Origin: Acidobacteriota bacterium
Lineage (GTDB): Bacteria; Acidobacteriota; Terriglobia; Terriglobales; Acidobacteriaceae
Direction of reading: 5' to 3'
Assembly: GCA_021778845.1 (NCBI GenBank)
Contig: JAJYBU010000018.1
Span: 1-64,000, forward strand
DNA length: 64,000 nucleotides
A model generated the notes under the pieces. That model was not told the origin of the DNA and searched no databases. It saw nothing but the letters and a program-made list of their open reading frames with translations. This document shows positions 44,161 through 53,174 of the stretch, one piece after another. Both the position numbers and the translations under genes were made by a program. Position 1 is the stretch's first letter; every line of letters begins with the position of its first letter.

Positions 44161-45147
44161 ATGGCTGATACTGACACGCTTCCACCTCCGCCCACCGACC
44201 AGGTCGATTCAGATCGCACTGAGCCCGTGCTGCACGCGGGCGACGACGTGGTACATCTCAGTGGCGAGATCCAGGAAGAGGGCGTCTTTGCCTCACTCAT
44301 CTCCAGTATTCGCGACGCCTTCTTCGCCCCCAAGCTTCCACCGCTGGTGCTGGAGTCCAAGCCCATCGCCGTCCCCGACCGCATGGCGACAAAGCGCAGC
44401 CCGGCCTCGACCGCGGCTGCCGTCGGCTTGCACGTGGTGGTTCTTCTGCTGATTGCGCTCTTCGTCGCCAGTCAGGTGAAGGTGATGACTTCCAAGGCGA
44501 ACCTGGCAACCGTTGTGGTGCCGGATACGCCGCCCCCCATTGCGCCCAAACTCCAGCAGATTGGCGGTGGCGGCGGCCAGCATGACCTCGCGCCGGTAAG
44601 CAAGGGCAAGCTTCCGAAGCTTGCGCAAGAGCAGCTTGTTCCGCCCAAGGCTCCGCCTCCGGTTGCTCCCAAGCTGGCCATTGATCCGACCGTGATTGTG
44701 CAGAAAAACCTCAACATGGCCACCAACGACATGCCCAATCTCGGAGTGCCCAACTCTTCGCTCAAGGGCATCTCCCTGGGAAACGGGTCTGGAACGGGTC
44801 TGGGTTCCGGTAACGGCTCGGGCATCGGTCCCGGCTCAGGCGGAAACACAGGTGGCGGGGTGTTCCACATCGGCGGCGGCATCAGCAGCCCGGTCGTTCT
44901 CTACCAGCCCGAACCGGAGTTTTCCGAAGAGGCGCGCAAGGCCAAGTTCTCCGGAAACGTGCTGGTCTATCTCTGGGTCGGGACGGATGGACGGCCCTCG
45001 CATGTCCGCGTCGTTCGCCCGGTCGGAATGGGCCTCGATGAGAAGGCCGTCGATGCCGTTCGCCAATATCGCTTCAAGCCCGCGATGAAGGACGGAAAGC
45101 CGGTCCAGGTCGACCTCTACGTCGACGTCAACTTCCAGATCCTGTAG
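44161..45147 (+). CDS. TonB-family energy transducer
   Basis: This 328-residue inner-membrane protein has a long cytoplasmic N-terminus (about 83 residues) and one membrane segment (about 84-105). A Pro-rich then Gly/Ser-rich periplasmic linker follows (about 120-235). The C-terminal TonB domain ends the protein (P-E-P-E-F-S-E-E-A-R, Y-R-F-K-P-A near 300). It would energise TonB-dependent receptors such as the one at 6.9 kb. ExbB and ExbD are not in the window. The 83-residue cytoplasmic part is longer than in E. coli TonB. There is no clear ribosome-binding site. Confidence 0.88.
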   Translation: MADTDTLPPPPTDQVDSDRTEPVLHAGDDVVHLSGEIQEEGVFASLISSIRDAFFAPKLPPLVLESKPIAVPDRMATKRSPASTAAAVGLHVVVLLLIALFVASQVKVMTSKANLATVVVPDTPPPIAPKLQQIGGGGGQHDLAPVSKGKLPKLAQEQLVPPKAPPPVAPKLAIDPTVIVQKNLNMATNDMPNLGVPNSSLKGISLGNGSGTGLGSGNGSGIGPGSGGNTGGGVFHIGGGISSPVVLYQPEPEFSEEARKAKFSGNVLVYLWVGTDGRPSHVRVVRPVGMGLDEKAVDAVRQYRFKPAMKDGKPVQVDLYVDVNFQIL

Positions 45148-45777
45148 TTACTTCGAAGCGGCTGCGAGCGCCCCGGTCTCAGCGCACGCCGCAACCTCTG
45201 CAAACGTCAGATTCTCTGCGAGGCTGCCCGTCTCTTCCTTCCAGCGCAGGAAGATCCTTCCATAGCTCTCCGTCGTGCGCAGTCCGGCTGCAACCCTCAG
45301 CTTTTCAAGCATGGCGTCGATCCACGCTGGCGGCCCCTCCAACTCTGCCCAGACGCCAATCGGCGTCTCGTCCAGAACCAGGTGGCCGGCTTCCATCTCC
45401 CACTCCGTGCGGAACTTCTCGTAGCGAAACACCGGGCCGTACCCCAGTTGGATGAAGATCTCGGCCAGCGCATCTCCGTCCTCGACAGCGGTCTCCGTCT
45501 CGATCCGCGTCTTGTACCGCAGGTCGGCATCGCCCCCATCTGCCAAGCGTTTGTGTGTCACCGTGCAGCGCTCTCCATAGTGCCGAAGGCGCAGAATCTG
45601 CGTCCGGGCGCGCAGTTGGCGATCGGCCGTATCGTACAGCACGTTGCTCTCGAAGGTGCGCTCGGTGATCAGCGTGAACCCAAGCGCCTCCGCTGCTGAG
45701 CGAAGTGCTCGAATATCCTTCACCAAAAACTTCAGCTCAATCTCCGCAGCCTGCATGGCGTCAGTATACGTCCGCAT
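45148..45777 (-). CDS. CYTH-domain protein (CyaB/thiamine-triphosphatase-like)
   Basis: This 209-residue tunnel-fold enzyme has the defining E-I-E-L-K-F near the N-terminus. Alternating charged strands follow (L-R-L-R-H-Y, T-H-K-R, Y-K-T-R-I-E-T-E, W-A-E-L-E-G) that bind triphosphate and metal. The CYTH family includes class IV adenylate cyclases, thiamine triphosphatases and inorganic triphosphatases; the substrate cannot be told here. The ATG at 45777 follows GGAG by 5 bases. It converges with tonB. Confidence 0.85.
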   Translation of the reverse strand: MRTYTDAMQAAEIELKFLVKDIRALRSAAEALGFTLITERTFESNVLYDTADRQLRARTQILRLRHYGERCTVTHKRLADGGDADLRYKTRIETETAVEDGDALAEIFIQLGYGPVFRYEKFRTEWEMEAGHLVLDETPIGVWAELEGPPAWIDAMLEKLRVAAGLRTTESYGRIFLRWKEETGSLAENLTFAEVAACAETGALAAASK

Positions 45778-45857
45778 CGCCACTCCGGGCGGAATCTCTT
45801 CCAGACTGTGGAAGACGTGGCCCTCTCCCGGATTCGCTACGATGGGAGAGCACGCGT

Positions 45858-46907
45858 ATGGCTCAAACCCTCCATCTCGACGCCTCCAACCCGGACGACC
45901 TCCTCCGCGCCGCCGATCTGCTGCGCGCCGGCCGTCTCGTCGCCTTTGCAACCGAGACGGTTTATGGCCTGGGCGCCAACGCACTCTCCTCCGACGCCGT
46001 TGCCGGGATCTTTGCCGCCAAGCAGCGGCCGTCCTGGGACCCGCTCATCGTGCATCTTGCTTCGGCAGAGCAGCTTAGCATCGTCGCAAACGTTCCTTCG
46101 CACCTCGCCTCACGCATCCACGCCCTCGCCAAAGCCTTCTGGCCCGGCCCGCTGACGCTGCTGCTTCCGCGCTCCGACGCTATCCCCGACGCTGTCACCG
46201 CCGGCCGCGAGTTGGTCGGCGTACGAGTTCCCGCGCACCCCGCGGCGCATGCACTTCTGGCTGCTTCCGGCCTCCCCATCGCCGCACCCAGCGCCAATCT
46301 CTTTGGCCACACCAGCCCCACCACCGCCGCGCACGTCCTCGCCGATCTCGACGGCCGCATCGACGCCGTCCTCGACGCTGGCCCCACCACCATCGGCGTT
46401 GAGTCCACCGTGCTCGATCCCACGCAGACGCCAATGGTGCTCTATCGCCCCGGCGCCGCGACAGCCGAGCAAATCAGTGCCGCCACAGGCATCGCTGTTG
46501 AGGTCTTTCTTCCTGCTGCGGAGGCCGCGATGAGTGCACAGACCCAGCAGCCGCAGTCGATGCCATCGCCCGGTGTCGGCATCCGCCACTACGCGCCGCG
46601 GGCCCGCATGGTGCTTGTCGAAGGCTCAGCCGCAGCCGTCCAGCAAGCATTGCAGGAGGCCCATGCAGGCGCACCCGACGCTGCCATCGGTGTTCTGCTT
46701 CCGCACGGTTGGGTGATCGAAGGAACTGCGGTCATAGAGCATTGGGGTCGATGGGACGATCCTGACGTCCTCGCCGCAACACTCTTCGCCAGCCTGCGCG
46801 CGCTCGACGATCGCGGCGTCACCCTGATCCTGTGTCCTCTTCCCGAAGCGGGTGGCCTCGCCGACGCGATCCGTGACCGCCTCCACAAGGCCGCGCGCCC
46901 GGCCTAA
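45858..46907 (+). CDS. L-threonylcarbamoyladenylate synthase, Sua5 type
   Basis: This 349-residue enzyme makes threonylcarbamoyl-AMP for the t6A37 modification of ANN-reading tRNAs. The YrdC domain (about 1-200) shows F-A-T-E-T-V-Y-G-L-G and K-Q-R-P. A linker with G-I-R-H-Y-A-P leads to the Sua5 domain (about 240-349), so this is the long Sua5 form rather than short TsaC. GGGAG lies before the ATG. The CYTH gene is divergent, 80 bases away. Confidence 0.92.
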   Translation: MAQTLHLDASNPDDLLRAADLLRAGRLVAFATETVYGLGANALSSDAVAGIFAAKQRPSWDPLIVHLASAEQLSIVANVPSHLASRIHALAKAFWPGPLTLLLPRSDAIPDAVTAGRELVGVRVPAHPAAHALLAASGLPIAAPSANLFGHTSPTTAAHVLADLDGRIDAVLDAGPTTIGVESTVLDPTQTPMVLYRPGAATAEQISAATGIAVEVFLPAAEAAMSAQTQQPQSMPSPGVGIRHYAPRARMVLVEGSAAAVQQALQEAHAGAPDAAIGVLLPHGWVIEGTAVIEHWGRWDDPDVLAATLFASLRALDDRGVTLILCPLPEAGGLADAIRDRLHKAARPA

Positions 46908-46932
46908 CCAGCGTCCAGGCTAATCCTCAGCG

Positions 46933-47340
46933 CTACTTCATCACGCTGGGGCCTGGGTGATCGTCGCTGGTCTTGTACAGATATTTGATTGCAGCCTTGT
47001 ACACCAGCACGCGATTGCGTCCCGCCAGCATCTTCACCGTGTGTTTGTCGTACCACTGGATGATGCCGTGGAGTTGTTCGCCGTCCTCCATTACCACCGT
47101 CATCTCGGTCTGCTGCTGCATCTGCTTCTGGAAGTAGAATGCCTCAGCGTGGGAGCTTTCCGGAGTGCTGTGCGCATCGCCGATCCTCGCGTGGGTCAAC
47201 GGATCGTCCATATGCACCGGATCGCGCCGCCGCTCCACCGGCGGCAGATGCGGACGCACCAGCTTGCGCGTCCCGTTGAAGGAGTTGTCGTCTTTGCGGG
47301 CAGGGCTCTTGCTCTCCATCGAGGCTCTCTTTACCGGCAT
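46933..47340 (-). CDS. hfq: Hfq-like Sm-fold RNA-binding protein with long N-terminal extension
   Basis: Residues about 67-123 of this 135-residue protein match the Hfq Sm fold: A-F-Y-F-Q-K-Q, then V-V-M-E-D-G-E-Q-L-H-G-I-I-Q-W-Y-D, and the Sm2 box V-L-V-Y-K-A-A-I-K-Y-L, comparable to the Y-K-H motif with Ala for His. Hfq forms a hexamer that pairs small RNAs with mRNAs. The basic, disordered-looking first 65 residues are unusual; typical extensions are C-terminal. The ATG at 47340 follows GGAGGAG; an in-frame start at 47370 lacks such a site. Confidence 0.68.
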   Translation of the reverse strand: MPVKRASMESKSPARKDDNSFNGTRKLVRPHLPPVERRRDPVHMDDPLTHARIGDAHSTPESSHAEAFYFQKQMQQQTEMTVVMEDGEQLHGIIQWYDKHTVKMLAGRNRVLVYKAAIKYLYKTSDDHPGPSVMK

Positions 47341-47498
47341 CGTGTCTCCTCCGGCGAACGGTGCAACCACGTTGCCGTACTCATCAATCGAAAGACGAAC
47401 TGCGGCGACACACGCCCACCTTCGTTCTTCATCAGGTTCCAGAATGTAGTCTCAATCATTGGATGTTGAGACGTTTACTGCAGGTTGTTCGTTTCACT

Positions 47499-48650
47499 TT
47501 AACGCCTGCCACCCTCTAGTTCCATCGCCAGCGCATCCAGACTCAGGGAGCGAAGCAGATTTCGCCGCATGCCGCTCTGCACTGCGTCCATCGCCCGCAC
47601 CGCCTGCTCGATCCACTCGAAGGCAAAGGTGTCGGCGAGGCGCTGCAGATCCGTACGCTTGTCGATATTGCGCACGCGATCCGCTGCTCCCGACTGCAGC
47701 AGGAGAATGTCCTCCAGCAGGCTTGAGAGTGCGCGCAGCAGCGCAGTCGTCTTCGTCTGCCCCTCGGCGCCGGCCCGGTACGTCTCGGTCATGCGGAAGA
47801 GCGTGGAGTGATCCTGCAGGCCTCCGCTGTGCTCCGCTGTATGCAGTATCGTCAGGGCATCGTTACGTGCCGCCGCGTACTCGGCGAGGTTGAATCCGAG
47901 CGCACGACCCGCAGCTCCTTCGCTGAGCCGCGCAGTCAACTCTCGCTCCCCCTTGTTCAACTCCGGTCGGCGCTGGCCGAGCAGTGCGGCAATCTCTTCC
48001 GCGGGCAGCGCTCCCAGATGTGCCACGGCGCAGCGCGAGCGGATCGTCGGCAGCAACTCGCCCAGGTTCTCCGCCAGCAGCAGGATGTGAACATACGGAG
48101 GTGGCTCTTCCAGAACCTTGAGCAGCGAGTTTGCAGCCTCCTTCATGAAGGCGGACGACGTCAGCAGAAAGACCTTCGCCCTGGCCTCCGTCGGCAGATA
48201 TTGCGAGCGGTTGATCAGCGTGCGAATCTGCCCCAGCTTGATCAGCAGTTGCGGCGGATCGGGAGGAACGATCAGCACATCCGGGTGTGTCTGGACGAGG
48301 ACGCGCGTGTCCTTCTTGTCGGTCTCGCGCATCTCCTCGCGCGCCGCCACGGCCTCCTCGATCCGCGCCTCCAGATCTGCGCTTTCGGCGATGCGGGAGC
48401 AATTCTGGCAGGCGCCGCAGAAGCTGGCCAGTTCGCGGCCGGCGTGGGGTCCGTCGGGTGCCGTCTCGCGGGGCTGCCGTTCGCACTCCAGCGCCATCGT
48501 GAGCAGCAGCGCGAGCGTGAACTTGCCCAAGCCGCGCGGGCCAAGCAGGATCAGTGAGTGCGGCAGTCGGCCTGCCGCGATCGCCGCACGCAGGCTCTCG
48601 ACCGTGGGCTGGTTGCCGATGAACTCGTGGAAGGAAGATGGAAGCGACAC
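47499..48650 (-). CDS. holB: DNA polymerase III subunit delta'
   Basis: This 383-residue clamp-loader AAA+ subunit has a Walker A-like G-P-R-G-L-G-K-F-T near residue 37 and a zinc-module C-G-A-C-Q-N-C. It also has L-L-K-V-L-E-E-P-P-P and the sensor I-R-S-R-C. A roughly 40-residue Glu/Lys/Asp-rich segment after the zinc module is longer than in E. coli. It lies 169 bases downstream of the P450 gene, in the tmk-holB neighbourhood common in bacteria. The gap holds no gene. Confidence 0.88.
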   Translation of the reverse strand: MSLPSSFHEFIGNQPTVESLRAAIAAGRLPHSLILLGPRGLGKFTLALLLTMALECERQPRETAPDGPHAGRELASFCGACQNCSRIAESADLEARIEEAVAAREEMRETDKKDTRVLVQTHPDVLIVPPDPPQLLIKLGQIRTLINRSQYLPTEARAKVFLLTSSAFMKEAANSLLKVLEEPPPYVHILLLAENLGELLPTIRSRCAVAHLGALPAEEIAALLGQRRPELNKGERELTARLSEGAAGRALGFNLAEYAAARNDALTILHTAEHSGGLQDHSTLFRMTETYRAGAEGQTKTTALLRALSSLLEDILLLQSGAADRVRNIDKRTDLQRLADTFAFEWIEQAVRAMDAVQSGMRRNLLRSLSLDALAMELEGGRR

Positions 48651-48819
48651 AGCTTTCAGGTTACCTCGCGCCTATGTGGACGTCGACGGGCCTCGCCAGC
48701 CCCTCGAACAAAAGTGCCCCCCACGTGCGTGGACTGCCACAAGTCCGCCCCCAAACGTCCTCTTCTCAATACTTTCGGTCAAAAAGTCATGGGGGGAGGG
48801 CTCTGGGCTCAACCCACAA

Positions 48820-50229
48820 TTAAAGCAAGGCTTCCACGCGCATCATCATCGGATGTTTCGGGCGCAGCGTGATCTTGGCCTGCGGAATCACCGGATAGGT
48901 CGGAAGGAAGCTCAGACGCCAGCGCTGCGCGATCGTCGCCAGCGACAGGACGCCTTCCATCCACGCGAAGCCTTCCCCAATACACTGCCGGTTGCCGCCG
49001 CCGAAGGGAAAGTAGAGGAAACGTGGGCGGGCAGCGCGGGCTTCCGCCGTGTGGCGCTCCGGGCGGAACTCCAGTGGATCGGGCCAGAACTCCGGCGAAC
49101 GGTGCATGATGTACTGGCTGAGGAAGAAGTGCGTGTCCGGTGGAAAGCGATAAGGCCCGAGCTCAATCGGGCAAGTAGATTGACGGCCCATCGCCCACGC
49201 AGGCGGATACAGCCGCATCGACTCCGCGAAGACCATCTCCGTGTATTTCAGGCGCTGGAAGCTCTCGACTGTCGCCGTAGTGTCGCCAAGCACCTGCTTC
49301 ACTTCGGCGTACATGCGGGCGGCTGCGTCGGGGTTCTGGCTGAGCAGGTACCACGTCCACGTCAGTGCATTGGCGACCGTCTCATAGCCTGCAAGGAAGA
49401 TCGTGAGTACCTCGTCGCGGACCTGCGTGTCGGTCATTCCCTTGCCGCTGCCGTCTTCGTCGCGGGCAGCGACGAGCATGGAGAGCAGGTCACCGCGCTG
49501 GACGAGTTGCTCTCGGGTGAAGGAGCGGCGGCTGGCGATCATGGTGGCCACGAGCGCATCGAGCTTGGCGCGCGAGCGGCGGAACTTGATCACGCCGGGA
49601 ATCGGCCAGTGCAGCACGCTCTCCAGCCGTGGAAACGCCACAAGAAAGTTGTAGAGGCCCATGATCGTGTTGACCTCGTCGCGCACCGCGAGCACGTCTG
49701 CGGTGACTTCCGAGTGGAACAGGGTGCGGGCGACAATGTGCAGGCTGAGCTGCATCATCTCGTCAGCGATGTCGATCTCCTGGTCGGCGGTCCATCGGGC
49801 AGCGGATTCCTGCGCGCTGGCAACGATCTGGTCGGCGTATCCGGCGATCCGCTGGCGATGAAACGCCGGTGCGACGATGCGGCGCTGCTGCATGTGGATG
49901 GGGTCGTCGGAGGTGATGAGTCCTTCGCCCAGCAGGATCTTCATGCGCTTGAGCGTGCGCTCGCGGACGAAGCTGCCGCTCTGTGTGACGAGGATCTCGT
50001 TGATGTATTCGGGATCGTTGATAAAGACGATGGTGCTGCCGAGGAACCGATAGTGGGCGATGCGCCCGAAGGTGTCGTGGAGGTGCTCGAACAGGGGAAT
50101 GGGTTCGCCGAAGCTGACCCACTTGCGGCGGGCATAGTAGGGGAGGGCGCGGCGCAGGCCGGCTGGGAGACGCCACTCGCCCACGGTGCGGGCCGGAGTA
50201 TAGTCATATTCCTTTTCGAAGTCGCGCAT
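48820..50229 (-). CDS. Cytochrome P450
   Basis: This 469-residue haem monooxygenase has the I-helix oxygen motif A-G-Y-E-T near 270, the E-x-x-R motif in E-S-M-R-L-Y-P-P, and the PERF-like F-R-P-E-R-H. The haem loop F-P-F-G-G-G-N-R-Q-C-I-G carries the Cys thiolate ligand. No N-terminal membrane anchor is seen, so it is soluble. Its ATG overlaps the tmk stop (TAATG). The substrate and redox partners are not indicated. Translational coupling to thymidylate kinase is odd. Confidence 0.92.
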   Translation of the reverse strand: MRDFEKEYDYTPARTVGEWRLPAGLRRALPYYARRKWVSFGEPIPLFEHLHDTFGRIAHYRFLGSTIVFINDPEYINEILVTQSGSFVRERTLKRMKILLGEGLITSDDPIHMQQRRIVAPAFHRQRIAGYADQIVASAQESAARWTADQEIDIADEMMQLSLHIVARTLFHSEVTADVLAVRDEVNTIMGLYNFLVAFPRLESVLHWPIPGVIKFRRSRAKLDALVATMIASRRSFTREQLVQRGDLLSMLVAARDEDGSGKGMTDTQVRDEVLTIFLAGYETVANALTWTWYLLSQNPDAAARMYAEVKQVLGDTTATVESFQRLKYTEMVFAESMRLYPPAWAMGRQSTCPIELGPYRFPPDTHFFLSQYIMHRSPEFWPDPLEFRPERHTAEARAARPRFLYFPFGGGNRQCIGEGFAWMEGVLSLATIAQRWRLSFLPTYPVIPQAKITLRPKHPMMMRVEALL

Positions 50230-50942
50230 TACAGTCCCGCTGGTTTCTGGAGTTCCGGTGCGCGGGCATTGGCGGCGTTGGCAGCCAGTCGTTCGCGCAC
50301 TACTTCCAGAATGGACCGCGCAATGGTGGCAATGGGAGCTTCGTCGGCGAAGACTACAACGCGGTTTTGATCGCGTTGAGCTATTGCGCGATATTGTTCA
50401 TAGACTCGACGATAGAAGGATTCACCCTCGCGTTCGAATCGATTTTCGTCGGTGCCTGCCTGCTGCACGTGACGCTGATTGCGACGCCGGGCTCGATGCA
50501 GCGAGCTTTCGAGCGGCGGCAGCAGCAGGATGGTGAGGTCGGGCTGAACGTTGTTGCAGACGATGCGGTGCAGGCCGAGAATATGCTCGGAGCCGAGGCC
50601 GCGGCCCGCTCCCTGGTAGGCCTCGGAGGAGTCGGTGTAGCGGTCGCAGAGGACTAGCGCCCCTTGCGCGAGGGCGGGAAGAATGACCTGGTGCAGTGAC
50701 TGTGCTCGGTCGGCGAACATCAGCGCCATCTCGGCCTCCGGTGCAATGGTCCCGACTTCGGCTTCGCTCCGGGAGTCGAGTAGAACGGCACGGATGCGAT
50801 CTCCCAGGGGCGTTCCGCCGGGCTGGCGCAGGGTGACGACACGATGGCCATCGGCTTCAAGCGCAGCCGCCAGATGCTTGAGTTGCGTGGTCTTGCCGGA
50901 CCCGTCCAGGCCTTCAAACGTAATAAACATTCCTTGGCTCAC
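50229..50942 (-). CDS. tmk: Thymidylate kinase
   Basis: This 237-residue P-loop kinase phosphorylates dTMP. Motifs are F-E-G-L-D-G-S-G-K-T-T near residue 9, the D-R-Y motif (L-C-D-R-Y-T-D-S) and the lid region R-R-N-Q-R. The C-terminus is about 20 residues longer than usual. A GTG start (50942) resembles family N-termini; the ATG at 50930 is also possible. It is the first gene of tmk-P450-(holB). Confidence 0.92.
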   Translation of the reverse strand: MSQGMFITFEGLDGSGKTTQLKHLAAALEADGHRVVTLRQPGGTPLGDRIRAVLLDSRSEAEVGTIAPEAEMALMFADRAQSLHQVILPALAQGALVLCDRYTDSSEAYQGAGRGLGSEHILGLHRIVCNNVQPDLTILLLPPLESSLHRARRRNQRHVQQAGTDENRFEREGESFYRRVYEQYRAIAQRDQNRVVVFADEAPIATIARSILEVVRERLAANAANARAPELQKPAGL

Positions 50943-50991
50943 GACCCGAGTCTACTGCACTGGTTCTGTGGATGGATGTCGAGCATAGTCG

Positions 50992-51369
50992 CTAAGGCTT
51001 TAGCTCAGAGGCCCACGCGGCGCTGCTATCGGCGATCGTGGCCGTAAGCCGGCCCTCCTGGCCCTCGTGAAGCGTGGGGCCGACGACGGTGTGGTCCCGC
51101 TGCTGGGCGTCAGTCCAGAGGAGTTTCGCAGGGCCGTCGCCGAGGATTTTGAAGCGATAGTGGTACGTTGCTCCGGCCGCGAGCCTGTCGACTCCAAAGC
51201 TTGCGCTGGGGTAGTCAACTTCCAGTAGCGAGATGGCGGCGCCGGAGTCGTTGCGGACGTCCATCGCGACATAGTGCGAGTGGCAGCCGGTGAGCGCGAT
51301 GCAGGCGAGGGCCGCGAGACAGCAGCGGATTCCCGCTCGATGCATCGCCGGTTGTGGGAAGTGCCTCAT
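50992..51369 (-). CDS. Small lipoprotein of unknown function
   Basis: This 125-residue protein has a lipobox A-L-T-G-C near residue 29, making it a predicted Lgt/LspA substrate. The mature part looks like an all-beta domain (Y-V-A-M-D-V-R-N-D-S, Y-H-Y-R-F-K). No family is recognised. It lies between lpxD and tmk on the same strand. Confidence 0.65.
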   Translation of the reverse strand: MRHFPQPAMHRAGIRCCLAALACIALTGCHSHYVAMDVRNDSGAAISLLEVDYPSASFGVDRLAAGATYHYRFKILGDGPAKLLWTDAQQRDHTVVGPTLHEGQEGRLTATIADSSAAWASELKP

Positions 51370-51397
51370 GGTTCAAGCCTACCAGTTGGGTGGAGAG

Positions 51398-52438
51398 CTA
51401 CTTCTGTTCGTCGCTCAGCCGCTTCTCGAGGGCGTTGAAGCGCTTGAGAAGGTCGGGGAGGCGGTTGATGGCGGCCACGGTGCGCAGCCAGGTGCGGTTG
51501 TCCATCGCAGGATAGCCGCTCACCACAGCGCCGGGAGCGACGTCGGAGGGGATCCCGGTCTGGGCGGTGGCGACGGCGCCGTCGCCGATGGTCAGGTGGC
51601 CGGCGACACCGACTTGTCCAGCGAGGATGACGTTTTTGCCGACTGTAGTTGAGCCGCTGAGACCGGTCTGGGAGCAGATCAGGGTGTTCTCGCCGACCGT
51701 GGAGCCATGTCCGACCTGAACTAGGTTGTCAATTTTGACGCCCCTCGCGATGCGGGTCTCGCCAACAGAGGCGCGGTCGACGCAGGCGTTGGCCTGAACC
51801 TCGACGGCATCTTCAAGCACGGCCGGGCCGGACTGCACAATCTTGGTCCAGCGACCGTCGGCGCTTTTGGCGAAGCCGAAGCCGTCGGCTCCGATGATGG
51901 CGCCGTTTTGGAGGACGACGTCGTCGCCCAGCATGCAGCCCTCGCGAACTACGGCGTGAGCGTGGGCAAGGAACCGGTTGCCGACAGTAACGCGGTCGTA
52001 AAGTACCGCATGCGGGAGGAGAACGGCATCATCGCCGATGACGCAATGCTCGCCGATGACAACGTAAGCACCGAGGTGAGGGCGGGCGCCTATGCGGGCG
52101 CTCGGGGCGATGACCGCCGTGCGATGCACGCCCGGCTCGTAGTGTGGCGCGGGGTGGAAGACCTCGATGGCCTTGGACCAGGCGAGATAGGGGTTTGAGG
52201 TGCGTAGCGTGGGCGTCTTAAGCGCGGGGAAGCCGGGCTCGACGATGAGTGCGGCGGCATGCGTGGTATGCGCCAGAGCCGCGTACTTGGGGTTGGCAAC
52301 GAAGGTGATACTGGTGGGGCCTGCGGCTTCGATGCCGGCAACGCCGTCTATACTGCGCTCGGCTGCAGATGCGAGGGACTCACCCTCTCCCGCAACCAGT
52401 TCCGCTCCCAGTCGCTTTGCTAACTCACCCAGGTTCAT
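51398..52438 (-). CDS. lpxD: UDP-3-O-acylglucosamine N-acyltransferase
   Basis: This 346-residue left-handed beta-helix acyltransferase acts in lipid A synthesis. The N-terminal uridine-binding domain (L-A-K-R-L-G-A, I-T-F-V-A-N-P-K-Y) is followed by hexapeptide repeats. The catalytic His is in V-Q-V-G-H-G-S-T-V-G. A C-terminal helical extension ends the protein. Other lipid A genes are not adjacent. It confirms an outer membrane with LPS-type lipid. Confidence 0.94.
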   Translation of the reverse strand: MNLGELAKRLGAELVAGEGESLASAAERSIDGVAGIEAAGPTSITFVANPKYAALAHTTHAAALIVEPGFPALKTPTLRTSNPYLAWSKAIEVFHPAPHYEPGVHRTAVIAPSARIGARPHLGAYVVIGEHCVIGDDAVLLPHAVLYDRVTVGNRFLAHAHAVVREGCMLGDDVVLQNGAIIGADGFGFAKSADGRWTKIVQSGPAVLEDAVEVQANACVDRASVGETRIARGVKIDNLVQVGHGSTVGENTLICSQTGLSGSTTVGKNVILAGQVGVAGHLTIGDGAVATAQTGIPSDVAPGAVVSGYPAMDNRTWLRTVAAINRLPDLLKRFNALEKRLSDEQK

Positions 52439-52448
52439 AGTGCGAATT

Positions 52449-53003
52449 TTACTCGCCGAAGAGGTTGGGTTGCGTGTCGGGCGTCACGCTGGACTTCAGT
52501 CTGCCTGCGTGGCGCCTTGATGGGGCGGTAATGAAGCCGAGGACCTCGAGCGACTTGAGAGCTGGCCGGGGAACGAAGAGGCGCAGGGTGTTGGCTCGCG
52601 GGTCCGGCGGCGTGAGGAAGAGGCCGTGATCGTCGAGCAGGGAATCAGTGAAGCCTAGATCGAGTGTGGCGAGGCCTTCGAGGACCTCGTCGTCGCGGAA
52701 AGTCAGCTTCAGCCAGACTCCGTCGCCACGGGGCCGGGCAGGGAAGGTCATACGGCCGATGCGCTCGGGATCGGCTGTATCGTCGAGATTGAAATCTCTT
52801 ACATAAGCTATTCGCTTGATCGTTTTGATGGGAAAGCTGGTTATCCTTCCGTCGACGCCCATGAGATCAACCTCGCGGTCACGCAGAAAGCCGCCTTGGG
52901 GGAGGTATCCCCAGGCCAGGACGCCGGCAAAGGTGCGGAGAATGACTTTCTTTTGGGCTGGAGCCATCGTGAGGCGGTACCCTTCCGCCGAAGCTATCAT
53001 CAT
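52449..53003 (-). CDS. Conserved hypothetical protein upstream of lpxD
   Basis: This protein of up to 184 residues has no signal peptide or membrane segment and appears mostly beta-stranded (K-K-V-I-L-R-T-F-A-G, G-Y-L-P-Q-G-G-F, I-A-Y-V-R-D-F-N). I have the impression of a DUF6982-like family common in Acidobacteria, with no known function. The start is ambiguous between ATGs at 53003 and 52967. It lies 10 bases before lpxD, so they are probably co-transcribed. Confidence 0.6.
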   Translation of the reverse strand: MMIASAEGYRLTMAPAQKKVILRTFAGVLAWGYLPQGGFLRDREVDLMGVDGRITSFPIKTIKRIAYVRDFNLDDTADPERIGRMTFPARPRGDGVWLKLTFRDDEVLEGLATLDLGFTDSLLDDHGLFLTPPDPRANTLRLFVPRPALKSLEVLGFITAPSRRHAGRLKSSVTPDTQPNLFGE

Positions 53004-53085
53004 AGAGTACCGGGCGCAGCTCCTGGCGCAAAAACACTAGCCATCCCACCGCAAAAGGTGTAGAATCAGGCGTTGAGTCTACAGG

Positions 53086-53099
53086 TTACAGCGCTGTAA
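53086..53099 (+). promoter_or_regulatory. 14-bp perfect palindrome upstream of the nucleotidyltransferase gene
   Basis: TTACAGCGCTGTAA is self-complementary and lies in the divergent gap between the hypothetical gene and the CCA-type gene, downstream of a TAGAAT box (53062-53067). A dimeric repressor site is the simplest reading. Confidence 0.4.
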
Positions 53100-53174
53100 A
53101 CGTTTGATATGCCGGAAGTTAGGACGGACGCTTGTGAGATTTTTCGCGGCCGCCTGGAGCTAAAAGTACCCCTC

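Noticed and set aside
48118-50370. 750-codon rightward frame over holB and the P450
   Set aside because: It spans parts of two well-supported genes in antisense and has no recognisable domain.
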